Assembly: GCF_001499905.1 (NCBI RefSeq)
Contig: NZ_LQIS01000052.1
Span: 62,001-126,000 of the forward strand
Origin: Mycobacterium sp. GA-1285
Lineage (GTDB): Bacteria > Actinomycetota > Actinomycetes > Mycobacteriales > Mycobacteriaceae
Length of the DNA: 64,000 bases
Direction: 5' to 3'
The notes below the pieces were generated by a model. It searched no databases. It saw only the letters and a list, made by a program, of their open reading frames with translations, and was not told where the DNA came from. Below are positions 22,535 through 31,033 of the stretch, one piece after another. The position numbers and the translations under genes were made by a program. The number at the start of each line of letters is the position of its first letter. The first letter of the stretch is position 1.

Positions 22535-23809
22535 GTGACGGGTGTCAACAAACGGGAGCGCAGTGCCGCGCTTCCGCACGGTGTCCAGGGCGCCGCGGAT
22601 TCGAACTTCGCCTGCACCCTGCGTGGTTTCTCGCGACTGTTTCCCGGCCGTCGGTACGGTGGTGGCGCCTTGTCGATCTACCTGCACGGTGAACCCGTCG
22701 TCGACGTGTGGACCGGCTACTCGGATCGCCGTGGCACCGAGTACTGGAACGCCGATACCGGTGCGATGGTCTTCTCGGTCACCAAGGGGATGGCATCGAC
22801 GGTCATCCACCGCCTCGCCGACCGCGGCCTGATCGACTATGACGCGCCGGTCGCCGAGTACTGGCCGGAGTTCGGGGCCAAGGGCAAGGCCAGGATCACC
22901 GTGCGTGACGTGATGCAGCACCGGGCCGGGCTTTCGCACCTCAACGGCTGCACCAAGGCCCAGCTGCTCGATCATCGCGTGATGGAGGAGCGGGTCGCCG
23001 CCGCGCCGGTCAACAAGTTGTTGCACGGCCATCAGGCCTACCACGCACTGACCTATGGGTGGCTGATGTCCGGGCTGGGCCGCGCGATCACCGGTAAGGG
23101 CATGCGCGACCTGATCCGCGAGGAGCTGGCCGAGCCGCTCGACACCGACGGACTGCACCTGGGCCGGCCGCCGGTCGACGCGCCGACCCGCGCCGCACAG
23201 ATCCTCGCGCCGCAGGGCGCGATGGCCAACCCGGTCTTCAACTTCGTCGCCCCGCGGGTGGCGGCGCTCGGGGTGTCGGGGATGTTCGGCTCGATGTACT
23301 TTCCCGGCATGAAGTCGGTGGTCCAGGGCGACACGCCGTTCCTGGACGCCGAGATCCCGGCCGCCAACGGTGTCGCCACCGCCAGGAGCCTGGCCAAGAT
23401 GTACGGCGCGATCGCCAACGGTGGCCGCATCGAGGGCAAGCAGTTCCTGTCCGAGGAGCGGGTCGCGGCGCTGACCGGCCGGGCGAGCTACTGGCCGGAC
23501 CGCAACATCTTCCTGCCGTTGAGTTTCAATCTCGGCTACCACTCACTGCCGGTGCCGCCGGGTGTGATGCCTGGGTTCGGCCATGCCGGCCTCGCCGGGT
23601 CGGTCGGGTGGGCCGATCCCGGCAGCGGGTTGGCCTTCGGCTTCGTGCACAACCGACTGCTGACGCGGATGGTGCTCGACCAGGCCACGTTCGCCGGGTT
23701 GGGTGTGTTGATCCGGCGCGACGCAGCGCGGGCGCGCAGGCGTGGCTATCAGACGGTGCCCGACCTGGGCGCGCCGTTCTCCAGCGTGTCGCGGCCGGTC
23801 GCGGGTTAG
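22535..23809 (+). CDS. lipL: serine beta-lactamase-fold esterase (LipL-like)
   Basis: A 424-residue hydrolase of the class C beta-lactamase/esterase family. The nucleophile motif is S81-V-T-K84 (VFSVTKG), a YGW tyrosine motif follows near residue 172, and GHAGLAGS-like residues form the third active-site motif. Homologue of Rv1497 (LipL), reported as a cell-wall-associated lipase/esterase. No clear signal peptide is visible. GTG 22535 follows a TAAATT -10 box (22520-22525) by 9 bases in a very AT-rich 47-base gap after meaB, so the leader is only about 2 bases. Confidence 0.88.
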   Translation: MTGVNKRERSAALPHGVQGAADSNFACTLRGFSRLFPGRRYGGGALSIYLHGEPVVDVWTGYSDRRGTEYWNADTGAMVFSVTKGMASTVIHRLADRGLIDYDAPVAEYWPEFGAKGKARITVRDVMQHRAGLSHLNGCTKAQLLDHRVMEERVAAAPVNKLLHGHQAYHALTYGWLMSGLGRAITGKGMRDLIREELAEPLDTDGLHLGRPPVDAPTRAAQILAPQGAMANPVFNFVAPRVAALGVSGMFGSMYFPGMKSVVQGDTPFLDAEIPAANGVATARSLAKMYGAIANGGRIEGKQFLSEERVAALTGRASYWPDRNIFLPLSFNLGYHSLPVPPGVMPGFGHAGLAGSVGWADPGSGLAFGFVHNRLLTRMVLDQATFAGLGVLIRRDAARARRRGYQTVPDLGAPFSSVSRPVAG

Positions 23810-23828
23810 CGCTCGATCACCGGCTGGG

Positions 23829-24566
23829 TCATCCGGAAGCGTTGCTGAACCACTTCGTCTTCTGCCGCCAGGACTCGGCCGAGGTCAGCGCGAAACCGGC
23901 ACCGCACATGCAGGCGAACACCCAGACCAGGGTCGTGCCGCCGTCGTGTTGCTGCAGCGCGGGGATGTAGGCGGTCAGCAGCCGCACGACGCACGCGGCG
24001 ATGCCGGCCGCGGACGAGATCAGATAGACGTTGGCGATCTTGCGCGACCGCGGATCCCTGCGCAGCACCAACAGGGCCCGGCTGCCGTACCCGAGCAGAT
24101 AGATCAGGATGCCGCACAGGATCAGCCAGTAGGTGTTGAGCCAGAAGTCGGTGGGCACCTGGAAGAAGTCCGGCTTGTAGATGTGCGCACCGTTTCCGAG
24201 TGAGAACGTGACCAGCAGCAGCGGGATGCACAGTGTGGCCGGAACCTCGACGTACTGCTTGAACGACCTCTGGAGCAGGTGGTCATCCTGCAGGCGGCCG
24301 AGGGCGTTGTAGACGACGGCTGACGCGGCGACGATGTAGCAATCGTGGCCGATGAAATCTTCGAGGTTCCATTTCCCGGTCAGCGCGTGCAGCGCCACCC
24401 CGAGCGTTTCCGAGGCCCAGGGGGACATCAGCAGCACCGCCATGCCCTGCAGTGCGATGTTGAGGGTGGCTGCGACTTCCCAACGAGAGGACCAGGTGAC
24501 GCGGCGAATCCACAGGCTCCACGCGATACAGCAAAGCGTGATTGCGATCATTGTCGCCAAAGCCAT
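23829..24566 (-). CDS. seven-helix membrane protein, function unknown
   Basis: A 245-residue hydrophobic protein with about seven transmembrane segments (for example MALATMIAITLCCIAWSLWI at the start and TLVWVFACMCGAGFALTS near the end). Loops carry a few charged residues only, with a central KPDFFQVPTDF motif outside the helices. No enzyme motif is seen. It lies 44 bases downstream of an HTH regulator gene on the same strand, likely one operon. This resembles the putative transporters found next to XRE-type regulators in actinobacteria (MAB_1171c-like families), but that comparison is from memory. A later ATG at 24551 is also possible. Confidence 0.7.
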   Translation of the reverse strand: MALATMIAITLCCIAWSLWIRRVTWSSRWEVAATLNIALQGMAVLLMSPWASETLGVALHALTGKWNLEDFIGHDCYIVAASAVVYNALGRLQDDHLLQRSFKQYVEVPATLCIPLLLVTFSLGNGAHIYKPDFFQVPTDFWLNTYWLILCGILIYLLGYGSRALLVLRRDPRSRKIANVYLISSAAGIAACVVRLLTAYIPALQQHDGGTTLVWVFACMCGAGFALTSAESWRQKTKWFSNASG

Positions 24567-24610
24567 GAGGGTGCCTTCGGAGCCGCCGTGGTACTCAGCA
24601 AAGTGTACGG

Positions 24611-24982
24611 CTAAAGGGGCGGGGCGTCACTCCGCGGTCGAAGTTCGGAGAGTCGAGGAATTCGGGTGCGCGCCTTGGTCGATTCCCGCACGGCTGTCTG
24701 GCCGGGACCGCCGGTGCGCTCGAGATATTCGACGTAACTGAGCACCTCTTGCCTGGTCATCAGGCCGAACCTGATCTGCAGGTCAGGGTAGTTCAGGCCG
24801 AAGCGGTCCGCGACCCGCCGCAGCTCCTCGGCGTCTGGGTAGTCCGGCTCTTTGATCCGGCGGTAGTACGTGCTGCTGGACGTGCCCAGCGCGTCGTAGA
24901 TGTCCTTGGCCTCGATGTCCCCGTCGAGCAGGTAGTCGAGCAGCGCCTTGAGTTGTCTGCCGTTCTCGTCTGTCCGAGGCAC
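24611..24982 (-). CDS. XRE-like helix-turn-helix regulator
   Basis: A 123-residue DNA-binding protein. The HTH region is about residues 15-60 (LDYLLDGDIEAKDIYDALG, STYYRRIKEPDYPDAEEL), followed by a helical segment and a basic, probably disordered C terminus (KARTRIPRLSELRPRSD). GTG 24982 is chosen because a TACAGT -10 box ends 6 bases before it; an upstream TTG at 25030 lies before that promoter. The first gene of an operon with the 7-helix protein, divergent from a condensation-like gene, which it may control through repeats in the shared 136-base gap. Confidence 0.75.
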   Translation of the reverse strand: MPRTDENGRQLKALLDYLLDGDIEAKDIYDALGTSSSTYYRRIKEPDYPDAEELRRVADRFGLNYPDLQIRFGLMTRQEVLSYVEYLERTGGPGQTAVRESTKARTRIPRLSELRPRSDAPPL

Positions 24983-24988
24983 TTGTCC

Positions 24989-24994
24989 ACTGTA
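24989..24994 (-). promoter_or_regulatory. -10 box of the HTH regulator operon
   Basis: On the minus strand TACAGT, then 6 bases, then GTG 24982: a leaderless start. This sets the regulator start and puts the control region at 24983-25118. Confidence 0.5.
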
Positions 24995-25068
24995 AACCAA
25001 CGTCCCGGGTTTGGGCAGTGCGGTCCGCAAACTGGAGGTGTTTGCCTATATTGACACTGGCGTCACAG

Positions 25069-25111
25069 TTTTGGGAGGTCTCTCCCGTTTTTGGGACACC
25101 TGGGCTATCTT
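25069..25111 (+). promoter_or_regulatory. direct repeats and -10 box of the condensation-like gene
   Basis: TTTTGGGA occurs at 25069-25076 and again at 25089-25096, exactly 20 bases (two helical turns) apart. GGGAG and CTCCC between them form a small inverted repeat (25073-25086). TATCTT (25106-25111) ends 7 bases before ATG 25119, a leaderless -10 box. The repeats are good candidates for the site of the adjacent HTH protein. Confidence 0.45.
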
Positions 25112-25118
25112 TGGTCGC

Positions 25119-25763
25119 ATGGTTGCTCCTTACCTGGCTCCGCCGACTGAGGTCGCGCGCCCGCTCGGCGAGTTTGCTACGGCAACGGTCCGCATCGCGG
25201 ACTACGACGCTGCGGACACGGGTGTCACCGCCAGCATGGTCAAAGTGTCGACCCCTGCAAGCGATGAGCTGACGGCCGAACTCGACGGTGCCACAGGATG
25301 TCTCGGGCTGCCGGCTGACGAGATCCTGGTGGCCGCGTTGAGCAGGACCATCGCCCGCACGCTCGGTGAGGGCCTGGTCCCTGTCGACATCGCCAGCCAC
25401 CGCGGCTCTCTGCTCGATGCCGTACCCCTGGTGTGCGTGGCGGCGCAGCACGCGAGCGCCACCGACGTGCTGGCCTCCGTGCACCAGACGCTGGCCGCGG
25501 CGTCGGAGCGCGAGGTGGCCGCGTCGCCGGAGGTGTACTTCAACTACATCGGCGAACTCCCGTCGGACACGATGCCGGTTCAGGAGACGCCGCCGGGCCT
25601 CGGCCACGCCTTGGAGGTGCGCGTCTACCGCGCCGGTGGTGACGTACGGATCGACTGGTGGTACGACACCAGTCGGTTCGAGCACTACACGATCGAGGAG
25701 TTGTCCGAACAGTTCCCGCTCGCGCTCGTCGAGATGACATCGGACGCGCTGCCCCCCAACTGA
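25119..25763 (+). CDS. condensation-domain-like fragment protein (NRPS C-domain, half length)
   Basis: A 214-residue protein resembling the C-terminal half of a nonribosomal peptide synthetase condensation domain: LPADEILVAALSRTIARTLG, the SHRGSLLD turn, a VYFNYIGELP motif like the FNYLG of condensation/epimerisation domains, and IDWWYDTSRFEHYTIEEL near the end. The N-terminal half with the catalytic HHxxxDG motif is absent, so acyl or peptide transfer is not expected. ATG 25119 is set by the leaderless -10 box. It stands alone, with no adenylation or carrier domain nearby. It could be a relic or a binding protein. Confidence 0.65.
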   Translation: MVAPYLAPPTEVARPLGEFATATVRIADYDAADTGVTASMVKVSTPASDELTAELDGATGCLGLPADEILVAALSRTIARTLGEGLVPVDIASHRGSLLDAVPLVCVAAQHASATDVLASVHQTLAAASEREVAASPEVYFNYIGELPSDTMPVQETPPGLGHALEVRVYRAGGDVRIDWWYDTSRFEHYTIEELSEQFPLALVEMTSDALPPN

Positions 25764-25780
25764 CTCGGTACGATCGACGT

Positions 25781-26034
25781 CAACGGCTTGGATCCGGCCA
25801 TCACCGGGGAGCCTTCGGAAGAACAGTTCGGCACCACTTCCTGCAGGCGGTCCGAGCCCAGTAGAACCGAACGGGTGGGCCCGTCAACGCCCTAAGTGAG
25901 CGGCGCACATCTGCGGGTAGAAGTGCGCAAGCGGGGTGGTACCGCGGCGCTCGCGCACCGGCGCGACGTCGTCCCCGTGCCTTGACGAACACCTGAGGCT
26001 TCCCGAGCCGGAAGCCGCATGAGGCACAGGAGCT
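25781..26034 (+). promoter_or_regulatory. ileS T-box riboswitch leader
   Basis: A TACGAT -10 box (25769-25774) predicts RNA start near 25781. A short stem I, CCGG (25794-25797) with CCGG (25804-25807), holds the isoleucine specifier ATC (25800-25802) in its loop, the ultrashort stem I type described for actinobacterial ileS. The T-box TGGTACCGCGG is at 25937-25947 and would pair with uncharged tRNA-Ile. Downstream a GGCTTCC/GGAAGCC hairpin (25997-26016) precedes the AGGAG site (26028-26032). Without a U-run terminator, control is most likely at translation initiation. Confidence 0.92.
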
Positions 26035-29000
26035 ATGACCGCTTACCCGAAGCCGGCCGCTGGGGCGCCCAGATTCCCCGCGCTGGAAGTCGAGGTCCTG
26101 GTGTACTGGGACCGCGACGACACCTTCCGCGCCAGCATCGCGCGCCGCGACGGCGCCCCCGAGTACGTCTTCTACGACGGCCCGCCGTTCGCCAACGGGC
26201 TGCCGCACTACGGGCACCTGCTCACCGGTTACGTCAAGGACATCGTGCCGCGGTATCGCACCATGCGCGGCTACAAGGTGGAGCGCAGGTTCGGCTGGGA
26301 CACCCACGGCCTGCCCGCCGAACTCGAGGTGCAGCGCCAGCTCGGCATCACCGACAAGGCGCAGATCGAGGAAATGGGCATCGAGAAGTTCAACGACGCC
26401 TGCCGAGCCTCGGTGCTCAAGTACACCAACGAATGGCGTGCCTACGTGACCCGGCAGGCCCGTTGGGTGGATTTCGACAACGACTACAAGACCCTCGAGC
26501 CCGACTTCATGGAGTCGGTGATCTGGGCCTTCAAACAGTTGTGGGACAAGGGCCTTGCCTACGAGGGCAACCGGGTGTTGCCGTATTGCTGGAACGACGA
26601 GACACCGTTGTCCAGCCACGAACTGCGTATGGACGACGACGTCTACCAGAGCCGTCAGGACCCCGCGATCACGGTGGGCTTTCGGATCAGCGGGTGCCCG
26701 CACGCCGATCTCGAGGGTGCCTACCTGTTGATCTGGACGACGACGCCGTGGACTCTGCCGTCCAACCAGGCCGTCGCGGTGCACCCCGACGTGGTCTACG
26801 TGCAGGTGCAGGGCGGCGATGGACGTCGATACGTGTTGGCCGAGGCCCGGGTCGCGGCCTATGCCCGTGAACTCGGCGATGAGCCGGCGGTTCTGGGCGC
26901 CTACTCCGGTCGCGAGCTGCTCGAGACCCGCTATCTGCCGCCGTTCCCGTACTTCTCCGATGCGCCCCGGTCGTTCCGCGTGCTGCCCGCGGACTTCGTC
27001 AGCACCGAGGACGGCACCGGCATCGTGCACATGTCGCCGGCCTACGGCGAAGACGACATGCTCACCGCGCAGGCCGCGGGCATCGAGGCCGTCACCCCGG
27101 TTGACTCCAAGGGGAGGTTCGACGCCACCGTCCCCGACTACGCCGGACAGCACGTCTTCGACGCCAACCCGCAGATCATCCGCGACCTGAAGAACAAGAC
27201 CGGACCCGCGGCCCCGCACGGCGCGGTGTTGTTGCGCCATGAGACCTACGAGCACTCCTATCCACACTGCTGGCGGTGCCGCAATCCGCTGATCTATCGG
27301 GCCGTGTCGTCCTGGTTCATCAAGGTCACCGAATTCCGCGATCGCATGGTCGAGCTGAACCAGCAGATCACCTGGTACCCCGAACACGTCAAGGACGGAC
27401 AGTTCGGCAAGTGGCTGGCCGGGGCCCGAGACTGGTCGATCTCCCGAAACCGGTACTGGGGCACCCCGATTCCGGTGTGGAAATCCGACGACCCGACATA
27501 TCCGCGCATCGACGTCTATGGCAGCCTCGACGAGCTCGAACGTGAATTCGGGGTGCGGCCCACCGATCTGCACCGGCCCTACATCGACGAGCTCACCCGG
27601 CCAAACCCCGACGATCCGACCGGCCGCTCGACGATGCGCCGCATCGAGGACGTCTTCGACGTCTGGTTCGACTCGGGTTCCATGCCGTACGCGCAGGTGC
27701 ATTACCCGTTCGAGAACGCCGAATGGTTCGACGGTGACGGCGGATCCGACCCCCACTTTCCCGGTGACTTCATCGTCGAATACATCGGGCAGACCCGCGG
27801 GTGGTTCTACACACTGCACATCCTGGCCACCGCGCTGTTCGACAAGCCCGCATTCAAAACCTGTGTGGCACACGGGATCGTGCTCGGCAATGACGGCCAG
27901 AAGATGAGCAAGTCGCTGCGCAACTACCCGGATGTGACGGAGGTTTTCGACCGCGACGGCTCCGATGCCATGCGGTGGTTCCTGATGGCCTCACCGATCC
28001 TGCGCGGCGGCAACCTGATCGTCACCGAACAGGGTATCCGCGAAGGTGTCCGGCAGGTGCTGCTGCCGCTGTGGAACGCCTACACCTTTCTGGCGTTGTA
28101 CGCGCCGAAGAAGGGCACCTGGCGCACCGACTCCACGCATGTGCTGGACCGCTACATCCTGGCCAAGCTCGCCGTGCTGCGCGACGACCTCACCGCGTCG
28201 CTGGATGTCTGTGACATCTCCGGGGCCTGCGACGAGCTGCGGCAGTTCACCGAAGCGTTGACCAATTGGTATGTGCGACGGTCGCGTTCGCGGTTCTGGG
28301 AGGAGGATCCCGACGCGATCGACACCCTGCACACCGTGCTGGAGGTGACCGCCCGGCTGGCCGCTCCGCTGATTCCGTTGATCACCGAGGTCATCTGGCG
28401 CGGGGTGACCGGTGAGCGTTCGGTGCACTTGACCGACTGGCCCGAGGCTGATCTGCTGCCCACCGACCCCGAGTTGGTCGCGACGATGGATCTTGTGCGC
28501 GAGGTGGCGTCGGCCGGGTCGTCGCTGCGCAAGGCCAAGAAACTGCGCGTGCGCCTGCCGCTACCCAAACTGACTGTCGCCGTTGATAATCCGCAGCGGC
28601 TCGAGCCGTTCACCGATTTGATCGCCGACGAGCTCAACGTCAAGGATGTCGAGCTCACCGACGACATCGACACCTACGGTCGGTTCGAGCTGACGGTCAA
28701 CGCACGCGTCGCGGGCCCGCGGCTGGGCAAGGACGTGCAAGCGGCCATCAAAGCCGTCAAGGCGGGGGAGGCCGTCGTCAACGCCGACGGCACGCTGACC
28801 GCAGGACCGGCCGTGTTGCAGCCCGGTGAGTACAGCTCGCGGCTGGTCGCCGCCGAGCCGCGGGAGACGCAGCGCAGCGAAGCTCGACCCGAGAACACAT
28901 ACACCGCGGCGCTGTCCGACGGGGCCGGGCTTGTGGTGCTCGACGGCACGGTCACCGAGGAGCTGGAGGCCGAGGGCTGGGCGAAAGACCGCATTCGCGA

Positions 29001-29208
29001 ACTGCAGGACCTGCGCAAGTCGACGGGACTGGACGTGTCCGACCGGATCACGGTCGTGATCTCGGTTCCGCCGGAACGCAAAGCCTGGGCCCGCACGCAT
29101 CGCGACCTGATCGCGCGCGAGATCCTCGCCACGACATTCGAGTTCGGGGATCCGGCGGACGGCAGCGAGATCGGCGACGGTGTGAAGGTCGCGATCGCCA
29201 GGGCGTGA
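26035..29208 (+). CDS. ileS: isoleucyl-tRNA synthetase
   Basis: A 1057-residue class I synthetase charging tRNA-Ile. The HIGH-type motif is HYGH at residues 58-61 (PPFANGLPHYGHLL), the CP1 editing domain spans about 200-400 (WTTTPWTLPSNQA, DGTGIVHMSPAYGEDD), and KMSKS is at 623-627. The sequence is of the longer, eukaryote-like IleS2 type, which in other bacteria is associated with low mupirocin sensitivity. ATG 26035 lies at the end of the T-box leader, so synthesis should rise when isoleucyl-tRNA is scarce. Confidence 0.97.
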   Translation: MTAYPKPAAGAPRFPALEVEVLVYWDRDDTFRASIARRDGAPEYVFYDGPPFANGLPHYGHLLTGYVKDIVPRYRTMRGYKVERRFGWDTHGLPAELEVQRQLGITDKAQIEEMGIEKFNDACRASVLKYTNEWRAYVTRQARWVDFDNDYKTLEPDFMESVIWAFKQLWDKGLAYEGNRVLPYCWNDETPLSSHELRMDDDVYQSRQDPAITVGFRISGCPHADLEGAYLLIWTTTPWTLPSNQAVAVHPDVVYVQVQGGDGRRYVLAEARVAAYARELGDEPAVLGAYSGRELLETRYLPPFPYFSDAPRSFRVLPADFVSTEDGTGIVHMSPAYGEDDMLTAQAAGIEAVTPVDSKGRFDATVPDYAGQHVFDANPQIIRDLKNKTGPAAPHGAVLLRHETYEHSYPHCWRCRNPLIYRAVSSWFIKVTEFRDRMVELNQQITWYPEHVKDGQFGKWLAGARDWSISRNRYWGTPIPVWKSDDPTYPRIDVYGSLDELEREFGVRPTDLHRPYIDELTRPNPDDPTGRSTMRRIEDVFDVWFDSGSMPYAQVHYPFENAEWFDGDGGSDPHFPGDFIVEYIGQTRGWFYTLHILATALFDKPAFKTCVAHGIVLGNDGQKMSKSLRNYPDVTEVFDRDGSDAMRWFLMASPILRGGNLIVTEQGIREGVRQVLLPLWNAYTFLALYAPKKGTWRTDSTHVLDRYILAKLAVLRDDLTASLDVCDISGACDELRQFTEALTNWYVRRSRSRFWEEDPDAIDTLHTVLEVTARLAAPLIPLITEVIWRGVTGERSVHLTDWPEADLLPTDPELVATMDLVREVASAGSSLRKAKKLRVRLPLPKLTVAVDNPQRLEPFTDLIADELNVKDVELTDDIDTYGRFELTVNARVAGPRLGKDVQAAIKAVKAGEAVVNADGTLTAGPAVLQPGEYSSRLVAAEPRETQRSEARPENTYTAALSDGAGLVVLDGTVTEELEAEGWAKDRIRELQDLRKSTGLDVSDRITVVISVPPERKAWARTHRDLIAREILATTFEFGDPADGSEIGDGVKVAIARA

Positions 29209-29215
29209 TCGGACG

Positions 29216-29434
29216 CTAACCGTTGGTGATCACCGCGGTGCGCCCGGCGATCGAAACCTCGTCACCGACGCGGAGCTTCCTGCCGCGTCTGCGCTCGACC
29301 TCGTCATTGACGCTCACCAGACCGTTCGCGATGACGGCCTTGGCGTCGGCGCCGGAGTCGATCAGCCCGGCGAGCTTCAGGAACTGGCCGAGCCGGATGG
29401 TGCCGTCGGTGATCGCCACCTCATCCCTAGCCAC
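29216..29434 (-). CDS. small S4-domain RNA-binding protein (YbcJ-like)
   Basis: A 72-residue protein made almost entirely of one S4 RNA-binding fold: IRLGQFLKLAGLIDSGADAK, the central NGLVSVNDEVERRRGRKL loop with basic residues, and a short strand GDEVSI. It resembles the YbcJ/RQC-P-like small S4 proteins, which bind structured RNA or stalled ribosomes. GTG 29434 is the only start that keeps the first strand. It converges on ileS (7 bases) and diverges from dinX with 37 bases between. Confidence 0.82.
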   Translation of the reverse strand: MARDEVAITDGTIRLGQFLKLAGLIDSGADAKAVIANGLVSVNDEVERRRGRKLRVGDEVSIAGRTAVITNG

Positions 29435-29471
29435 CCCGCCAGGATGTCACGGCCCAATAGCATCTGCAGCT

Positions 29472-30842
29472 GTGGACGCTCGCTGGGTGCTGCACCTCGA
29501 CATGGACGCATTCTTCGCGTCCGTCGAGCAGCTGACCCGTCCGACGCTGCGGGGGCGCCCGGTGCTGGTGGGTGGGCTCGGCGGGCGCGGTGTGGTTGCC
29601 GGGGCGAGCTACGAGTCCCGGGTGTACGGCGCCAGGTCGGCGATGCCGATGCACCTGGCCCGCAGGCTCGTCGGCGCCGCGGCGGTCGTCCTCCCGCCGC
29701 GGGGCATCGTCTATGGCGTGGCCAGCCGCCGGGTCTTCGAGACCGTGCGCGCGATGGTGCCGGTTCTCGAGCAGCTCTCATATGACGAGGCTTTCGGCGA
29801 GCCCACCGAACTCGCGGGCGCGTCCGCGGGTGAAGTCGAGGACTTCTGCCGGACGCTGCGCGCGCGGGTGCTCGAGGAGACCGGACTCGTCGCGTCGATC
29901 GGGGCGGGGTCAGGGAAACAACTCGCCAAGATCGCGTCCGGGTTGGCCAAACCCGACGGGATGCGGGTGGTTCGCCGCGAGGAGGAACGTGCGCTGCTCG
30001 ACGGCCTGCCGGTGCGGCGGTTGTGGGGAATCGGACCCGTGGCCGGTGAGAAGCTGCACCGGCTCGGCATCGAGACCATCGGCGCCTTCGCGGCGCTGAG
30101 CGAGGCCGAGGCCGCCGACATCCTCGGCGGCACCGTGGGACCGGCGCTGCACCGGCTCGCCCGCGGCATCGACGACCGGCCGGTCGCCGAGAACGCGCCC
30201 GCCAAACAGATCAGCGCGGAATCGACCTTCCCCGAAGACCTCATCACCCTCGACCAGCTTCGCGAAGCGATGGGCCCGATCGGTGAGCACGCCCACCGGC
30301 GCCTGGAGAAGGACGGCCGCGGCGCGCGCACCGTCACCGTGAAGCTGAAGAAATCCGACATGAGCACTCTCACCCGCTCGGCGACCCTGCCGTACGCCAC
30401 CACCGACGCGGCCACCCTGATCGCCACCGCGCGCCGGCTGCTGCTCGACCCCGTCGAAGTGGGCCCGATCCGCCTTCTGGGCGTTGGATTCTCGGGGCTC
30501 TCCGACGTTCGCCAGGAGTCGTTGTTCCCGGACTTGGAGCTGATGGCGACCGACGACGACGTCACGCATACAGGGCTGCCGCCCACCGTCACCGATCTCG
30601 CCGCGACCGCACCCGCCTGGCGCGTCGGCGACGACGTCACCCATCCGGACTTCGGACACGGCTGGATCCAGGGCGCCGGGCACGGGGTGATGACGGTCCG
30701 GTTCGAGACCAGGACCACCGGTCCCGGACAAGCGCGCACCTTTCCTGTCGACACGCCCGGTATCGAGCGAGCGAACCCCGTCGATTCCCTCGACTGGCCG
30801 GAATACATCGCGGAATTGGCGCGCTACCAGAGCAGCCCGTGA
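29472..30842 (+). CDS. dinX: Y-family DNA polymerase IV (DinX/DinB1)
   Basis: A 456-residue translesion polymerase. The palm motif VLHLDMDAFFASVEQ is at residues 4-18, with SYDEAFGEP as the second acidic motif. Helix-hairpin-helix GIGPVAGEKLHRLGIETIG follows, then the little-finger domain (about 245-355). The C terminus has QESLFPDLEL, resembling the sliding-clamp-binding peptide (QxSLF), and a further about 80-residue domain present in the mycobacterial enzyme. GTG 29472 is chosen because a TAGCAT box at 29458-29463 ends 8 bases before it and the protein then begins like M. tuberculosis DinX. Longer frames from 29223 run through the opposite-strand S4 gene. Confidence 0.92.
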   Translation: MDARWVLHLDMDAFFASVEQLTRPTLRGRPVLVGGLGGRGVVAGASYESRVYGARSAMPMHLARRLVGAAAVVLPPRGIVYGVASRRVFETVRAMVPVLEQLSYDEAFGEPTELAGASAGEVEDFCRTLRARVLEETGLVASIGAGSGKQLAKIASGLAKPDGMRVVRREEERALLDGLPVRRLWGIGPVAGEKLHRLGIETIGAFAALSEAEAADILGGTVGPALHRLARGIDDRPVAENAPAKQISAESTFPEDLITLDQLREAMGPIGEHAHRRLEKDGRGARTVTVKLKKSDMSTLTRSATLPYATTDAATLIATARRLLLDPVEVGPIRLLGVGFSGLSDVRQESLFPDLELMATDDDVTHTGLPPTVTDLAATAPAWRVGDDVTHPDFGHGWIQGAGHGVMTVRFETRTTGPGQARTFPVDTPGIERANPVDSLDWPEYIAELARYQSSP

Positions 30843-30996
30843 ACCGCTGCCAGGCGCGCACGGTCGCGACTACGAGGTATGCCGGACGAACCGGTGAGCA
30901 CCACCGGCGCGGTGCCGCGATAGGTCATTTCCAGCGACAGCGCCGTCTCCTCCAGGCGGACGTCGGTCGAAGCGGCCTCCAGCGACCCATGGTGGG
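30824..30996 (-). pseudogene. ansA: remnant of L-asparaginase gene ansA
   Basis: On the minus strand a short open stretch reads HGSLEAASTDVRLEETALS, then LEMTYRGTAPVVLTGSSG. This matches the type I/II asparaginase block HGTDTLEETALWLDLTY...PVVLTGA. Neither the N-terminal TGGTI motif nor most of the C-terminal part is found. The fragment is on the same strand and between the same neighbours (dinX and lspA) as ansA (Rv1538c) in M. tuberculosis. It therefore looks like a decayed gene rather than chance. The last residues (RDRARLAAVHGLLW) may be the old 3' end after an internal deletion. Confidence 0.62.
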
Positions 30997-31033
30997 AGAT
31001 TCTTCCGCAACGACGTTTTGGGATGATGGTGAA

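Noticed and set aside
29223..29471. N-terminal extension of DNA polymerase IV by 83 residues
   Set aside because: It would read through the opposite-strand S4 gene and precedes the -10 box; the protein from GTG 29472 starts like known DinX.
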